Origin: a virus
Strand: one strand, 5' to 3'
Length of the DNA stretch: 36,409 nt
Virus record (IMG/VR): IMGVR_UViG_3300021963_008670
Coordinates: 1-36,409 of that record
Shown: positions 8,095 to 17,016 of the stretch, in pieces
Layout of the letters: each line of letters opens with the position of its first letter
Numbering within the stretch: the first letter of the stretch is position 1
Notes under the pieces: model-generated
Told to the model about the DNA's origin: nothing
Databases searched by the model: none
What the model saw: only the letters and a program-made list of their open reading frames with translations
Made by a program: the position numbers and the translations under genes

Positions 8095-9883
8095 GTTTGG
8101 AGATCTCATCGATCTTCTTGACGGAGAAGAGTTTGATGAGAAGCCAGTACAGTTAGAAGAGTTTGTTACTAGCCCAAGGTACCTTGCATTGCCTCCATTA
8201 TCAGAACTTCAATATTTATTAATTGAAAAAAGTTCACAAATATATAAAGAAACAACTCTTATAAAATTATTTGGAGAAGAACGTGGTAAAGAAATTGCTA
8301 AACAAACTGCTACTGAAGTTATAGCCCAACTAGGTAAGGGTTCTGGAAAAGATTATTGCTCTACTATTGCAGTTGCCTATATAGTGTATTTACTATTATG
8401 CTTAAAGGATCCAGCAACATATTATGGCAAGCCTCCTGGAGATGCAATAGATATTATTAATATTGCAATTAACTCTCAGCAGGCAAATAACGTTTTCTTC
8501 AAGGGATTTAAAACAAGAATCGATAAGTCTCCTTGGTTCGCAGGAAAGTATGAAGCCAAGGCTTCTGAAATGAAATTTGATAAAGCTATTACAGTGCACT
8601 CTGGTCACTCAGAACGTGAAGCATGGGAAGGATATAACGTTATTGTTGTTATCCTAGATGAGATATCAGGATTCGCAATTGAAAATACAACTGGCCACGA
8701 TCAAGCAAAGACTGCTGATGCCATATACGACATGTACCGTGCATCTGTAGACTCACGATTCCCAGACTTTGGTAAAGTAATTCTTCTTTCTTTCCCACGA
8801 TTTAAAAACGACCCGATACAAAAATTTTATGAGTCCGTAATTGCAGAAAAAGAAATAATAATTAGATCAGAAACTTTAAAGATGGATGAGGATTTACCAG
8901 ACGGAACAGAAGGCAATGAAGTTACTGTTGAATGGGAAGAGGACCACATCAAATCTTACTTAATACCGAAGGTCTTTGCCTTAAAGAGACCAACCTGGGA
9001 AGTAAATCCTACAAGAAGCATTGAGGATTTTAAAACAGCCTTCTACAAAAATAGCATGGACGCACTAGGAAGATTTGCCTGCATGCCACCAGAAATGATT
9101 GATGCATTTTTTAAGTCCAGAGAAAAAGTTGAAAAAGCTTTTAACAATACTGGAATAGCAGTTGATAAATTTGGAAGACTTGAAGAGTGGTTTAAACCAG
9201 ATCCAGAAAAAAAATATTTTATTCACGTTGACTTAGCACAAAAACATGACCACTGTGCAGTTGCAATGGCACATGTAAACAAGTGGGTTAACGTAAGGGT
9301 AACAGACAACTACTCACAGCTAGCGCCTATCGTAGAGGTTGATGCAGTAAGATATTGGACACCAACTGCAGACAAGTCTGTTGACTTTACTGAAGTAAAA
9401 GATTATATTTTATTGTTAAAAACACGAGGATTTAATATAAGCGTGTGTACTTTTGACAGATGGAATTCTCATGATATGATGCAACAACTAAAACAATATG
9501 GCATCAATACAGAAATTCTATCTGTCGCCAAAAAACATTATGACGATATGGCTATGGTTGTTCTAGAAGAAAGACTTTCTGGACCGCACATACCGTTGCT
9601 TATTGATGAATTATTACAGCTTAAAATAATGAGAGATAAGGTTGATCACCCAAGAAAGGGGTCAAAGGATTTAGCAGACGCAGTTTGCGGTTCTATATTT
9701 AATTCTATTAGTAGAACTAGGCCAGATAATAATTCTGAAATAAATATTCATACTTATGAATCAATGAGTTATGATAATGATTTTTCTAAAGATAGCACAG
9801 ACGTTTCTGCTATGAATATGATTAGACCCCCAAGAATGCCAGATAGGTTGTCGGAAGCAATAGAAAATATGGAGATAATATGA
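8078..9883 (+). CDS. terL: terminase large subunit
   Basis: A 601-residue DNA packaging motor. The ATPase part has Walker A as GKGSGKD (residues 86-92, with Asp in place of Ser/Thr, as in a number of phage terminases) and Walker B VIVVILDE (Asp194-Glu195). The RNase H-like nuclease part has YFIHVDLAQKHD (Asp385), a CTFDRW strand near residue 460 and KDLADAV near 545, giving the acidic cluster. Length is normal for the family. A second ATG two codons downstream is an equally possible start. Confidence 0.93.
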   Translation: MPMSFEFGDLIDLLDGEEFDEKPVQLEEFVTSPRYLALPPLSELQYLLIEKSSQIYKETTLIKLFGEERGKEIAKQTATEVIAQLGKGSGKDYCSTIAVAYIVYLLLCLKDPATYYGKPPGDAIDIINIAINSQQANNVFFKGFKTRIDKSPWFAGKYEAKASEMKFDKAITVHSGHSEREAWEGYNVIVVILDEISGFAIENTTGHDQAKTADAIYDMYRASVDSRFPDFGKVILLSFPRFKNDPIQKFYESVIAEKEIIIRSETLKMDEDLPDGTEGNEVTVEWEEDHIKSYLIPKVFALKRPTWEVNPTRSIEDFKTAFYKNSMDALGRFACMPPEMIDAFFKSREKVEKAFNNTGIAVDKFGRLEEWFKPDPEKKYFIHVDLAQKHDHCAVAMAHVNKWVNVRVTDNYSQLAPIVEVDAVRYWTPTADKSVDFTEVKDYILLLKTRGFNISVCTFDRWNSHDMMQQLKQYGINTEILSVAKKHYDDMAMVVLEERLSGPHIPLLIDELLQLKIMRDKVDHPRKGSKDLADAVCGSIFNSISRTRPDNNSEINIHTYESMSYDNDFSKDSTDVSAMNMIRPPRMPDRLSEAIENMEII

Positions 9884-10119
9884 GCGAGTACCAAGAAAAA
9901 GCAAAAGAGTGTAAGTGCTGCGGAAAGCATGTTCCTCTACCAACTGTAATGAAAGAGCTAAATGGCACCGTGCTTTGCCCGACCACATTTGCAAATGTAA
10001 TGGAGTATAAAAGAATATGGTCTGTTATTGGGAAACGCCCATCTGGATCTATTAGAAAACATTTTTCTGAATACGTTCAGTCTATAGTAGAAGATGAAAA
10101 CCAAATTGGAAATAAATAG
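9880..10119 (+). CDS. small Cys-containing phage protein
   Basis: A 79-residue protein overlapping terL by 4 nt (ATGA). CKCCGKHVPLP forms a C-x-C-C-x2-H knuckle, with a single later Cys (TVLCPTTF) that could complete a metal site. The rest is basic and probably helical. Unknown function; its place after terL suggests a packaging or early head role. Confidence 0.65.
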   Translation: MSEYQEKAKECKCCGKHVPLPTVMKELNGTVLCPTTFANVMEYKRIWSVIGKRPSGSIRKHFSEYVQSIVEDENQIGNK

Positions 10120-11098
10120 ACATTTATTTTTTAACGACCTTAGTAAAGAAAATTACGGATTCACACATACGCTTGGGAAATCGGGACACCCAAATGATTA
10201 TATAAGTTATAAATTTAATTCTCTCGGATATAGGTGTAAAGAATTTAAAACAAATGAGGAAATGCTTATTGCTGGCTGCTCACAAACTTTTGGAATGGGA
10301 ATAGAAAAAGAATACATATGGGGAAATTCTGTAGGCAGATACTTTAATTTAAACCCAGCTAACCTATCAGTTCCAGGATCTTCTACTTCATCAATAATAA
10401 ATAACCTGTTTGCCTACTTTAAAAGATTTGGAAACCCTAAGGTCCTTATTTGCCTATTCCCAGAAATGACAAGGTTTCAAATACCAGTAAATCAAAAATA
10501 TGTGTCTTCAGATCAAATTGATAGATCTTTAAAAAATAGCAATAGCTTTCCATTTCTAAGCTACCTTTATATAAAAAATTATTTAAATGACGACAGGCCC
10601 TCTTATCAAAAAGCTCCGTTTCGTTTGGAAGAGATATTGACAGAAGATGTTCCATTTTTTCACAACATGAAAAGCATAATGATGCTAGATCAATATTGCA
10701 ATTCTAATAATATTAAATTTTATTGGTCTGTATGGGATACAAACCTAGACTATGAGCTAACAAAATTTGCAAAGAGCGGAGACGATCAATATTTAAACTA
10801 CGTACCATTTGAAGGATTTAGATGGTCTGTTACACAAAATTTTGAGGAAGACCCATTTGGAGTAAAAGCAAATATAATAAAATCTCAAAACTACCATAAT
10901 GGATACGGGGTAGCTTGTAGTAATTGTATGAATAGCAAACCGTGTGAAGAAATTATATTATGCCATAAAGAATTAGAGCAGGAGTGTCCAAAATTTTTTG
11001 AAATTGGAAATGATAAAGTCCATTTAGGGGCACACCAACACCAACACTTTGCAGAAATTATTATTGAAAGGATGTTGTTAGATGAAGTTACTTTTTAA
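10094..11098 (+). CDS. SGNH/GDSL-like protein, copy 1
   Basis: A 334-residue protein resembling SGNH hydrolases: AGCSQTFGMGI puts Ser63 in the block I position, VPGSSTSSI fits block II, and a D-x-x-H (Asp307, His310) opens the His-rich block HLGAHQHQHFAE. The middle CLFPEMTRF is shared with the second copy at 12736 (FAYFK-[RE]-FG, FPE). Family members remove or transfer acyl groups on glycans or lipids. With the adjacent carbamoyltransferase it may decorate a sugar polymer. CNSNNI and Cys-rich SNCMNSKPC are extras missing from the paralogue. It overlaps the upstream gene by 26 nt. Confidence 0.6.
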   Translation: MKTKLEINRHLFFNDLSKENYGFTHTLGKSGHPNDYISYKFNSLGYRCKEFKTNEEMLIAGCSQTFGMGIEKEYIWGNSVGRYFNLNPANLSVPGSSTSSIINNLFAYFKRFGNPKVLICLFPEMTRFQIPVNQKYVSSDQIDRSLKNSNSFPFLSYLYIKNYLNDDRPSYQKAPFRLEEILTEDVPFFHNMKSIMMLDQYCNSNNIKFYWSVWDTNLDYELTKFAKSGDDQYLNYVPFEGFRWSVTQNFEEDPFGVKANIIKSQNYHNGYGVACSNCMNSKPCEEIILCHKELEQECPKFFEIGNDKVHLGAHQHQHFAEIIIERMLLDEVTF

Positions 11099-11180
11099 TA
11101 TATTGTATATTATAGAAAAAATAAAAAGAAAAATTAATTCAAAAAAATATAAAGGAAGAGACAATAGGTTTATATACTAA
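11082..11180 (+). CDS. 32-residue basic peptide
   Basis: A small ORF beginning with KLLFNILYII and continuing into a lysine/arginine-rich tail (EKIKRKINSKKYKGRDNRF). It overlaps the preceding gene by 17 nt and shares the A of TAATG with the carbamoyltransferase start, so it fills an otherwise empty 80-nt gap with coupled reading frames. It may serve mainly for translational coupling. No function recognised. Confidence 0.45.
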   Translation: MKLLFNILYIIEKIKRKINSKKYKGRDNRFIY

Positions 11181-12673
11181 TGATTATATTAGGAGTAAAT
11201 GAGACATCTCACGATGCATCCGTTTCTTTAATTAAAGACGGAGAGATATTGTTTGCGGGACATTCTGAAAGATATAGTAAGATAAAGAATGATTGGTATA
11301 TCAATGATAGTTTAGTTAATGATGCTTTACAATACGGTGCACCTGATGCTATAGCCTACTACGAGAAACCCTCTCTAAAGGCCTCTAGACTGCTTTTAAA
11401 GGGTGGTCTAGGAGACTGGAAGCCTAGGTTCGAGATACAAGGCATACCAAGAAAATCATTTAAGCACCACTATTCTCATGCCTGTGCTGGATATTATACT
11501 AGCCCATTTACAGATGCCGCAATTGTTGTTTTGGATTCAATTGGAGAATATAATACATCCACTGTCTGGATCGGTGAAGGGGAAAAAATAAAATTAAAAT
11601 ACAAACAAAACTACCCAGTCAGCTTTGGACTATTCTATTCTGCTTTTACAGAACTTATAGGGCTTAAACCAAACGAAGAAGAATATATCCTAATGGGAAT
11701 GGCTGGGTACGGAGATTGGACTAGATACTACAAAGAAGTAGATAAATATTTCCCAAATTATTACACTCAGTTATATAATTTTCATAAAGGGATAACAGAT
11801 TTTAATTGGGGTCAGGTGCCATGTTTTGCTGGTCAAGAAGGAACTGGATACATAGGGGAATGGCTTGATCAAAGGAAGTATGATCTTGCAGCAGCAGTTC
11901 AGTTTGTTTATGAACAAAGGTTGCTTGAGTTTATGCAGATGGCAAAGCTAACTACAGGCAAAAGCAACCTTGTATTTATGGGAGGCTGTGCATTAAATAG
12001 CAAGGCCAACACATTACTTTGGAAAGTATTTAAAGATATTTGGATTATGCCAAACCCAGGCGACGCTGGAAGTTCTTTGGGTGCAGCAGCTGCATTATAC
12101 GGTAAACATATTGAGTGGAAAAATCCTTACTTAGGCTATAATCTTGGAGGAGAATACCCCGTAAGTCAAATCGTTACTGGTCTAATTAGAGACAAAATTG
12201 TTGCCGTTGCAAGTGGCAGGGCTGAATACGGTCCAAGGGCTTTAGGTAACAGATCAATTCTGGCAGACCCAAGAGATCCTAATATTAAGGATAAAGTTAA
12301 CTTGATTAAGAAGCGTGAACTGTTTAGACCGTTTGCTCCTGTAGTTTTAGAAGAACATGCACACAAATGGTTTAAGATGGACTTTGCAAGTCCTTACATG
12401 CAATACACTGTTGAGTGCTTGCAACCAGACAAGATTCCTGCTGTGGTTCATGCAGACGGTACTTCAAGGGTACAGACTGTAAATAAAGAACAGCACCCAG
12501 GACTATATGAAGTACTATCAAACTGGTATGCCATGACAGGTGTGCCAATCCTATTAAATACAAGTTTAAATATAAAAGGACAACCATTAATAAATGATGA
12601 GCAGGATGTCCTTGACTGGCAGGCTCATTATAGTTATAATATACTAACTGGCAACAATAGCTTAGTTGGTTAA
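11180..12673 (+). CDS. carbamoyltransferase, NodU/CmcH family
   Basis: A 497-residue enzyme expected to transfer carbamoyl from carbamoyl phosphate, through carbamoyl-adenylate, to a hydroxyl. The N-terminal Kae1-like part has LGVNETSHDASVSLI (His11, Asp12), HHYSHACAGYYTSPF and IVVLDSIGEY; MGGCALNSKANT marks the nucleotide site. The C-terminal domain has GRAEYGPRALGNRSILADPR and LNTSLNIKGQP, both diagnostic. It is slightly shorter than typical members (about 550-600). The last eight codons and the stop lie inside a tRNA gene. The target could be a surface sugar, an antibiotic-like molecule or a DNA base; the surrounding sugar genes favour a glycan. Confidence 0.92.
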   Translation: MIILGVNETSHDASVSLIKDGEILFAGHSERYSKIKNDWYINDSLVNDALQYGAPDAIAYYEKPSLKASRLLLKGGLGDWKPRFEIQGIPRKSFKHHYSHACAGYYTSPFTDAAIVVLDSIGEYNTSTVWIGEGEKIKLKYKQNYPVSFGLFYSAFTELIGLKPNEEEYILMGMAGYGDWTRYYKEVDKYFPNYYTQLYNFHKGITDFNWGQVPCFAGQEGTGYIGEWLDQRKYDLAAAVQFVYEQRLLEFMQMAKLTTGKSNLVFMGGCALNSKANTLLWKVFKDIWIMPNPGDAGSSLGAAAALYGKHIEWKNPYLGYNLGGEYPVSQIVTGLIRDKIVAVASGRAEYGPRALGNRSILADPRDPNIKDKVNLIKKRELFRPFAPVVLEEHAHKWFKMDFASPYMQYTVECLQPDKIPAVVHADGTSRVQTVNKEQHPGLYEVLSNWYAMTGVPILLNTSLNIKGQPLINDEQDVLDWQAHYSYNILTGNNSLVG

Positions 12674-12724
12674 AGCCCCGAACTCATAATTCGGTAATCG
12701 TAGGTTCAAGTCCTACTTGTTGCA
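12651..12724 (+). tRNA. tRNA with CAT anticodon (elongator Met or Ile2)
   Basis: A complete cloverleaf. Acceptor GCAACAA/TTGTTGC, D-stem GCTT/AAGC, anticodon stem CCGAA/TTCGG with loop CTCATAA, T-stem GTAGG/CCTAC with loop TTCAAGT, discriminator A. The G1-C72 pair argues against an initiator tRNA. CAT could also be a lysidine-modified Ile2. CCA is not encoded. The first 23 bases overlap the end of the carbamoyltransferase gene. Confidence 0.92.
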
Positions 12725-12735
12725 CTGGAGGTAAT

Positions 12736-13701
12736 ATGTTTAACTTACACATGAATAACAATGAGAGTTTTTTAGACTCATTTTTATATGGGCCTAGCAA
12801 ATATTTTAACCTTTCAGAATACAATAAGCATTTGATATACACAAATAATTTAATTGAAGATTCTTCAGTCGATCACTCATTTGCAGATAATGGAATAGAA
12901 TATACTTTAAATAAAAAAAACTATAGGTCTCCAGAATTTGTTAAGGGCACCGACATACTTTTTGCTGGGTGCTCTTTAACATGGGGAGCAGGAGTTCCAG
13001 AAAAAAATATTTGGTCTAGCGTTGTTGCAAAAAATTTAAACTTTTCGTATGCCAATGTTGCTTTATCTGGAGACTCTGTATATGGTCAAGTAAAAAGAAT
13101 ATTTGCTTATTTTAAAGAGTTTGGACACCCTAAATATTTATACGCATTATTTCCAGAATTTTATAGAATGCCTATTATAGTTAATAAAAAGCTTTTTATA
13201 ACAAGTGCTAAAATAGATCCCTCTGATCCAAACCTAATGCAAAATGGATTTATACCAGGAAATATTGAAAAAGATTTTAAGGTAGCAATAAGGCCATTTA
13301 TTGCAGAACAGGTTTTAAGTCCAGAATTTCCACACTTCCTTTCTGCACAAAGCCTCAACATGCTTGAGGCTTATTGCGAGGTAGCTGGAATTAAATTTGC
13401 ATGGTCTACCTGGGATCAAAAACAATTTTTAGTTCTAAAACAATTAAAGGGAGAAAATTATAAAACTTTAGTTGATATAGAAATGCAAAATTGGTCTATA
13501 GATTATGATACTATTGAAGATAGCTATCTAAAGGATGGGCAAAGGGTGTTATGCCACGAAGAGCTTAGGTCTTCTGGACCTAAATATTTTGATCTTGGAA
13601 GCGATAGCAACTACGGAATTAGAAATGCACACTGGGGTTCACATAGACATCAACATGTTGCAGAAATTGCAACATCTTATTTAAAGGATTGGATTAAATA
13701 A
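12736..13701 (+). CDS. SGNH/GDSL-like protein, copy 2
   Basis: A 321-residue paralogue of the protein at 10094. Shared segments: FAGCSLTWGAGVPEKNIW (Ser80 as putative nucleophile), RIFAYFKEFGHPKYL, LFPEFYRMPI and the C-terminal HWGSHRHQHVAE. The residue that would be Asp in a canonical D-x-x-H is Arg here (RNAH), so either the His-rich block differs in function or this copy is altered catalytically. GGAGG lies 5 nt before the ATG, an ideal ribosome binding site just after the tRNA. Probably acts on the same glycan as copy 1. Confidence 0.6.
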   Translation: MFNLHMNNNESFLDSFLYGPSKYFNLSEYNKHLIYTNNLIEDSSVDHSFADNGIEYTLNKKNYRSPEFVKGTDILFAGCSLTWGAGVPEKNIWSSVVAKNLNFSYANVALSGDSVYGQVKRIFAYFKEFGHPKYLYALFPEFYRMPIIVNKKLFITSAKIDPSDPNLMQNGFIPGNIEKDFKVAIRPFIAEQVLSPEFPHFLSAQSLNMLEAYCEVAGIKFAWSTWDQKQFLVLKQLKGENYKTLVDIEMQNWSIDYDTIEDSYLKDGQRVLCHEELRSSGPKYFDLGSDSNYGIRNAHWGSHRHQHVAEIATSYLKDWIK

Positions 13702-13982
13702 TGGACGAAGTGTTTGAATACTATCTTGAAATAGGAGCTATTGAAATTTCTGGAGTAGATAAAGACGGAGAAATTTTATTTTCTGTTACTGAAAAAGCAA
13801 AAGATCTTGCCCCAGAGTTGTGGCAATCTCATCAAGAGCATGTTGATACTACACTATTAGATCTTTATGAAAAGGGTCTTATAGAAGTAGAGTATAATGA
13901 AAACCTAGAGGCAGAAATAAAATTAAGTGAGGCTGGAATTGAAGCTTCAAAAGAATATGGCTTAAGGTTTTTAGGAGAATAG
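13701..13982 (+). CDS. small protein, possible winged-helix fold
   Basis: A 93-residue acidic protein. The pattern GEILFSVTEKAKDLAPELWQSHQEHVDTTLLDLYEKGLIEVEYNENLEAEIKLSEAGIEAS resembles a short winged helix (helices followed by a beta hairpin and LSEAG helix), a layout common in phage proteins of unknown role. It overlaps the SGNH copy 2 stop by one base (TAATG). Not clearly part of the sugar pathway. Confidence 0.65.
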   Translation: MDEVFEYYLEIGAIEISGVDKDGEILFSVTEKAKDLAPELWQSHQEHVDTTLLDLYEKGLIEVEYNENLEAEIKLSEAGIEASKEYGLRFLGE

Positions 13983-13988
13983 ATATAG

Positions 13989-13994
13989 TATAAT
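13989..13994 (+). promoter_or_regulatory. -10 box upstream of the nucleotidyltransferase gene
   Basis: A perfect TATAAT within GATATAGTATAATGAG, just after the stop of the preceding gene. It lies 4 nt before an 11-codon mini-ORF and 32 nt before the nucleotidyltransferase ATG. No convincing -35 is present. Confidence 0.5.
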
Positions 13995-13998
13995 GAGT

Positions 13999-14034
13999 AT
14001 GAGTAAATTAAAAGAATTGGTAAATAATGATTAA
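13999..14034 (+). CDS. possible 11-codon leader mini-ORF
   Basis: ATG followed by SKLKELVNND and a stop that overlaps the downstream ATG at 14027. It lies 4 nt after a TATAAT box, so it would be the first codon of a near-leaderless transcript and could couple translation to the next gene. Short enough to be chance. Confidence 0.3.
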   Translation: MSKLKELVNND

Positions 14035-15121
14035 TATAGTTATACCATTAGCTGGTGAAGGAACTAGATTTCTTTCTACTGGAATTAAAACCCCTAAGCC
14101 ATTAATTGTTGTTAACGGAAAAACAATGATCGAGCACTCCGTGGAGACGCTTGGAATTAAAGGCCAGTATATTTTTATTACAAAAGAATACAAAAATGAT
14201 GCATATAATGTTGAGCTGTCTTCTATTATTAAAAGAATTCAACCCGATGCAATCGAAATAAAAGTAGATAAAAAACAACGTGGTGCTGCAGATGCAGTAA
14301 TGTATGCAAAAAAATATATAAACAATAAAGACCCTCTTATTACAATTAATTGTGATCAAATATTAAACTGGGATCATGAAGAATTTATTGATTATATTAA
14401 AGAAACAAATTGCGACGGCTCAGTAGTTCTATTTAATGCCAACGATCCAAAGCATAGCTATGCTGAAGTTGTTGATAATAAGATAATCAAAATTGTAGAA
14501 AAAGAAGTTATATCTAATGATGCACTCATAGGAGTACATTATTGGAAACACGGGTCAGACTTTGTTGATTCTGCAGAAGAGCTTTTAAATACAGATAGCA
14601 CAAGCGAGGTTTATATTTCTCAAACGTACTCCTATATGCTAAAAAACAATAAGCAAATATCTCCATTTTATATACCAAACAACAACTATATTAATTTAGG
14701 AACCCCTGAAGATGTTGCTATTTATTTAGGTAAGGTTAAAGAATTTTATACCGACAAGCCTAAGACTATATTTTGCGATATTGATGGAACAATAATAAAG
14801 CACCTTCATAAATTCAGCGACCTTGGTAAATTTGAAGTAGAGATTTTGCCAGGAGTAATTAATAAATTTAATGAATGGGATTCTAAAGGATATAAAATAA
14901 TTTTAACTACTGCTAGAAAAGAATCGGCTAGAGGCATAACAGAAAAACATTTAAACGGACTTGGGCTTTGCTGGGACCTTTTAATAATGGGGGTTACAAG
15001 TGGGCAAAGAGTCCTTATTAATGATAAATTAAACGATAAGGATCCAGATAGAGCTACTGCTATTAACTTAATTACTAATGATGGATTTAATTCAACGTAC
15101 TGGGAAGAGCACGGACTATGA
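14027..15121 (+). CDS. sugar nucleotidyltransferase fused to HAD phosphatase
   Basis: A 364-residue two-domain protein. Residues about 1-235 are a nucleotidyltransferase of the GT-A type: PLAGEGTRF (G-x-G-T-R NTP loop), TPKPLIVVNGKTMIEHS, and INCDQILNW with the metal Asp. From about 243, IFCDIDGTII is the D-x-D-G-T motif I of HAD phosphatases, followed by ILTTARKES (motif II) and VLINDKLNDKDPDRA (motif IV region). Such pairs make and process activated sugars (a sugar phosphate is dephosphorylated or an NDP-sugar formed) for surface polysaccharides. It overlaps the cupin gene by 4 nt. The actual sugar is not predictable. Confidence 0.88.
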   Translation: MINIVIPLAGEGTRFLSTGIKTPKPLIVVNGKTMIEHSVETLGIKGQYIFITKEYKNDAYNVELSSIIKRIQPDAIEIKVDKKQRGAADAVMYAKKYINNKDPLITINCDQILNWDHEEFIDYIKETNCDGSVVLFNANDPKHSYAEVVDNKIIKIVEKEVISNDALIGVHYWKHGSDFVDSAEELLNTDSTSEVYISQTYSYMLKNNKQISPFYIPNNNYINLGTPEDVAIYLGKVKEFYTDKPKTIFCDIDGTIIKHLHKFSDLGKFEVEILPGVINKFNEWDSKGYKIILTTARKESARGITEKHLNGLGLCWDLLIMGVTSGQRVLINDKLNDKDPDRATAINLITNDGFNSTYWEEHGL

Positions 15122-15447
15122 AGCTTTCAAGAATAGAAGATACAATCGGAGGCTGGTTTGTAGGAAATTTTGATAAGGCGGCTTACAGAACAGATGCATG
15201 CGAAGTTTCTTATAAATATCATCATAAGGGAGAACATTGGCCAACACACTATCAAGAAAAAATTATAGAGATTAATCTAATGGTGCGAGGACAAATGAAA
15301 ATGCAGGACAAGATACTTCTGTCTGGAGATATTTTTATAATCTATCCATATGAAATAGCAGATCCAGAATTCCTTACCGATTGCGAAGTTGTTTGTGTTA
15401 AGGTTCCTGGAATTACAAACGACAAGGTTACGGTACAAAAAATATGA
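15118..15447 (+). CDS. cupin-fold small protein
   Basis: A 109-residue single-domain beta-barrel. HWPTHYQEKIIEINLMVRGQMKM corresponds to cupin motif 1 (His residues and a Glu before the G-x-M turn), and LLSGDIFIIYPYEIADPEF to motif 2, with the usual P but Glu in place of the final His. It overlaps both neighbours by 4 nt. Could be a sugar isomerase/epimerase-like or sugar-binding factor acting with the nucleotidyltransferase. Confidence 0.7.
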   Translation: MKLSRIEDTIGGWFVGNFDKAAYRTDACEVSYKYHHKGEHWPTHYQEKIIEINLMVRGQMKMQDKILLSGDIFIIYPYEIADPEFLTDCEVVCVKVPGITNDKVTVQKI

Positions 15448-15905
15448 AAATGATAGCGCATAGAGGTAATACAGATGGGCCTAATCCGCAAATGGAAAAC
15501 GATCCAGAGTATGTTATGGATGCAATAAACAATGGCTACGATGTAGAAGTAGACTTATGGTCAACAGACACAGAACTTTTTTTAGGACATGACGAACCAA
15601 AGTATAAAATAGATAAAGAGTTTTTAGAAACATATAAAGACAAATTATGGATACACTGTAAAAACTTAGAGGCCCTTTACGTTTGTGAATTTATATTAAA
15701 CGAAGTTCATTATTTTTGGCACCAATCAGATGATTTTACATTAACAAGCAACAATATTTTTTGGACATTTCCAGGCAAAGGCTTGACCCCTAATTCTGTT
15801 TTAGTGATGCCAGAGATTGAAAATTTTATTCATGTAGGTCCAGATATATATGGAATATGCACAGATGAAATTGAAAAGGTTAAGGATATGCTAAATGGAA
15901 TTTAA
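15444..15905 (+). CDS. minimal GDPD-like phosphodiesterase
   Basis: A 153-residue protein with the landmarks of glycerophosphodiester phosphodiesterases in a shortened barrel: IAHRGN (catalytic His), PQMENDPE (the E-N-T/D metal residue), YDVEVDLW (E-x-D metal pair) and FLGHDEP (second catalytic His). Typical GDPDs have 240 or more residues, so the later beta/alpha units are reduced. Small GDPD-like proteins are known in polysaccharide loci and may act on phosphodiester-linked substituents. It overlaps the next gene by 11 nt. Confidence 0.7.
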   Translation: MKMIAHRGNTDGPNPQMENDPEYVMDAINNGYDVEVDLWSTDTELFLGHDEPKYKIDKEFLETYKDKLWIHCKNLEALYVCEFILNEVHYFWHQSDDFTLTSNNIFWTFPGKGLTPNSVLVMPEIENFIHVGPDIYGICTDEIEKVKDMLNGI

Positions 15906-17016
15906 AAAAGGTTCGTGGTCTGTTGAAAAAATAGAAGAAATTGACGCTACAGACTCAATTGGGAAAATATTTAAGCTTTCTGGCGTAAAGTACACAAATA
16001 ACCCAAATGAGGAAACCATTCATTATCCTGGTAAAACGTTTATGGGGACAGCAACTCTTTATATTTGGCATTATCTTTATGAAACTATAGCTCAATTTGA
16101 ATATTTAAAGACACAGATACCTGACCTTAACATGGTAATGTTTTCAGAAACAGGACATACCGATATAACAATAGAAGAATTTTTAAATGCAATGAAAGAA
16201 CAAAACTTTTATAATAAAAAGGGAGTAAATTATTTCCCAGAACCACATAAGTATTTTGAAGACACATTTAAAGTTTATGTAAATCAAAAGTATATTAATA
16301 ACTTTAGAACAACAAACGTTTCGTTTGATGAAATATATTTTACCTTTGATCAAAAAAAAGCATTTGTTGATATAATGCAAAAAGGGATAGGAAAGTTTTG
16401 GTTTGGATTACCACACGCATATTGGATAAAGCCCAACTTCGAAACTTTTACAAAAAACACTAGAGATTATTTTTACGAAATATGGTGGAGAGATTTAGGC
16501 CTAATGTGTATGAGAAACACCTGGCTTAAAGAACTTAAAAATGATGAGTCTACAACCCCTAAAAAAATCCTTATATCTAGAAAAGATGCAAACCTGAGGT
16601 ATAAAGAAAATACAATTGATGCAATTCTCCCATTGCACGATAGGCTAATTGATGAAGACCTAAACAATATGGTGGAGGATTATTTCGTAGCTAATGGCTA
16701 CACCTCAATAACATTAGAAGGAATGGGATACCTGGAGCAGCTTAGATACTTCAAGAATGCAGAGAGTATAGTTGCAATTATAGGATCTGGACTCTGCCAA
16801 ACTTTTATTTGCGATCATGATGTTAATGTTACAGAAATTTTATTAAATAAAAGGTATAACTTTTCATACGAGTTTATTGCAGAAAACGTAGGGTTTAAGC
16901 TTTGCAGATTAGACTTAAGAAAATTTTCAGAAGATAAAGAAAAAGTTCAAAATTCTTTAGAAGCACACCTGGGGTATTTAAAAAGCTTAGAGGCTTTAAA
17001 AAATGATAAATTTTAA
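15895..17016 (+). CDS. GT61-family glycosyltransferase, copy 1
   Basis: A 373-residue protein with the C-terminal signature of DUF563/GT61: KKILISRKDANLRYKEN, VEDYFVANGYTSITLEGMGYLEQLRYFKNAESIVAIIGSGLCQTFIC. The G-S-G-L and the E-Q helix are typical. The N-terminal half contains a family-like HYLYETIAQFEYL segment. The second GT61 gene follows with a 14-nt overlap, so the two probably build sequential linkages on the same glycan. Acceptor and donor are not predictable. Confidence 0.85.
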   Translation: MEFKKGSWSVEKIEEIDATDSIGKIFKLSGVKYTNNPNEETIHYPGKTFMGTATLYIWHYLYETIAQFEYLKTQIPDLNMVMFSETGHTDITIEEFLNAMKEQNFYNKKGVNYFPEPHKYFEDTFKVYVNQKYINNFRTTNVSFDEIYFTFDQKKAFVDIMQKGIGKFWFGLPHAYWIKPNFETFTKNTRDYFYEIWWRDLGLMCMRNTWLKELKNDESTTPKKILISRKDANLRYKENTIDAILPLHDRLIDEDLNNMVEDYFVANGYTSITLEGMGYLEQLRYFKNAESIVAIIGSGLCQTFICDHDVNVTEILLNKRYNFSYEFIAENVGFKLCRLDLRKFSEDKEKVQNSLEAHLGYLKSLEALKNDKF

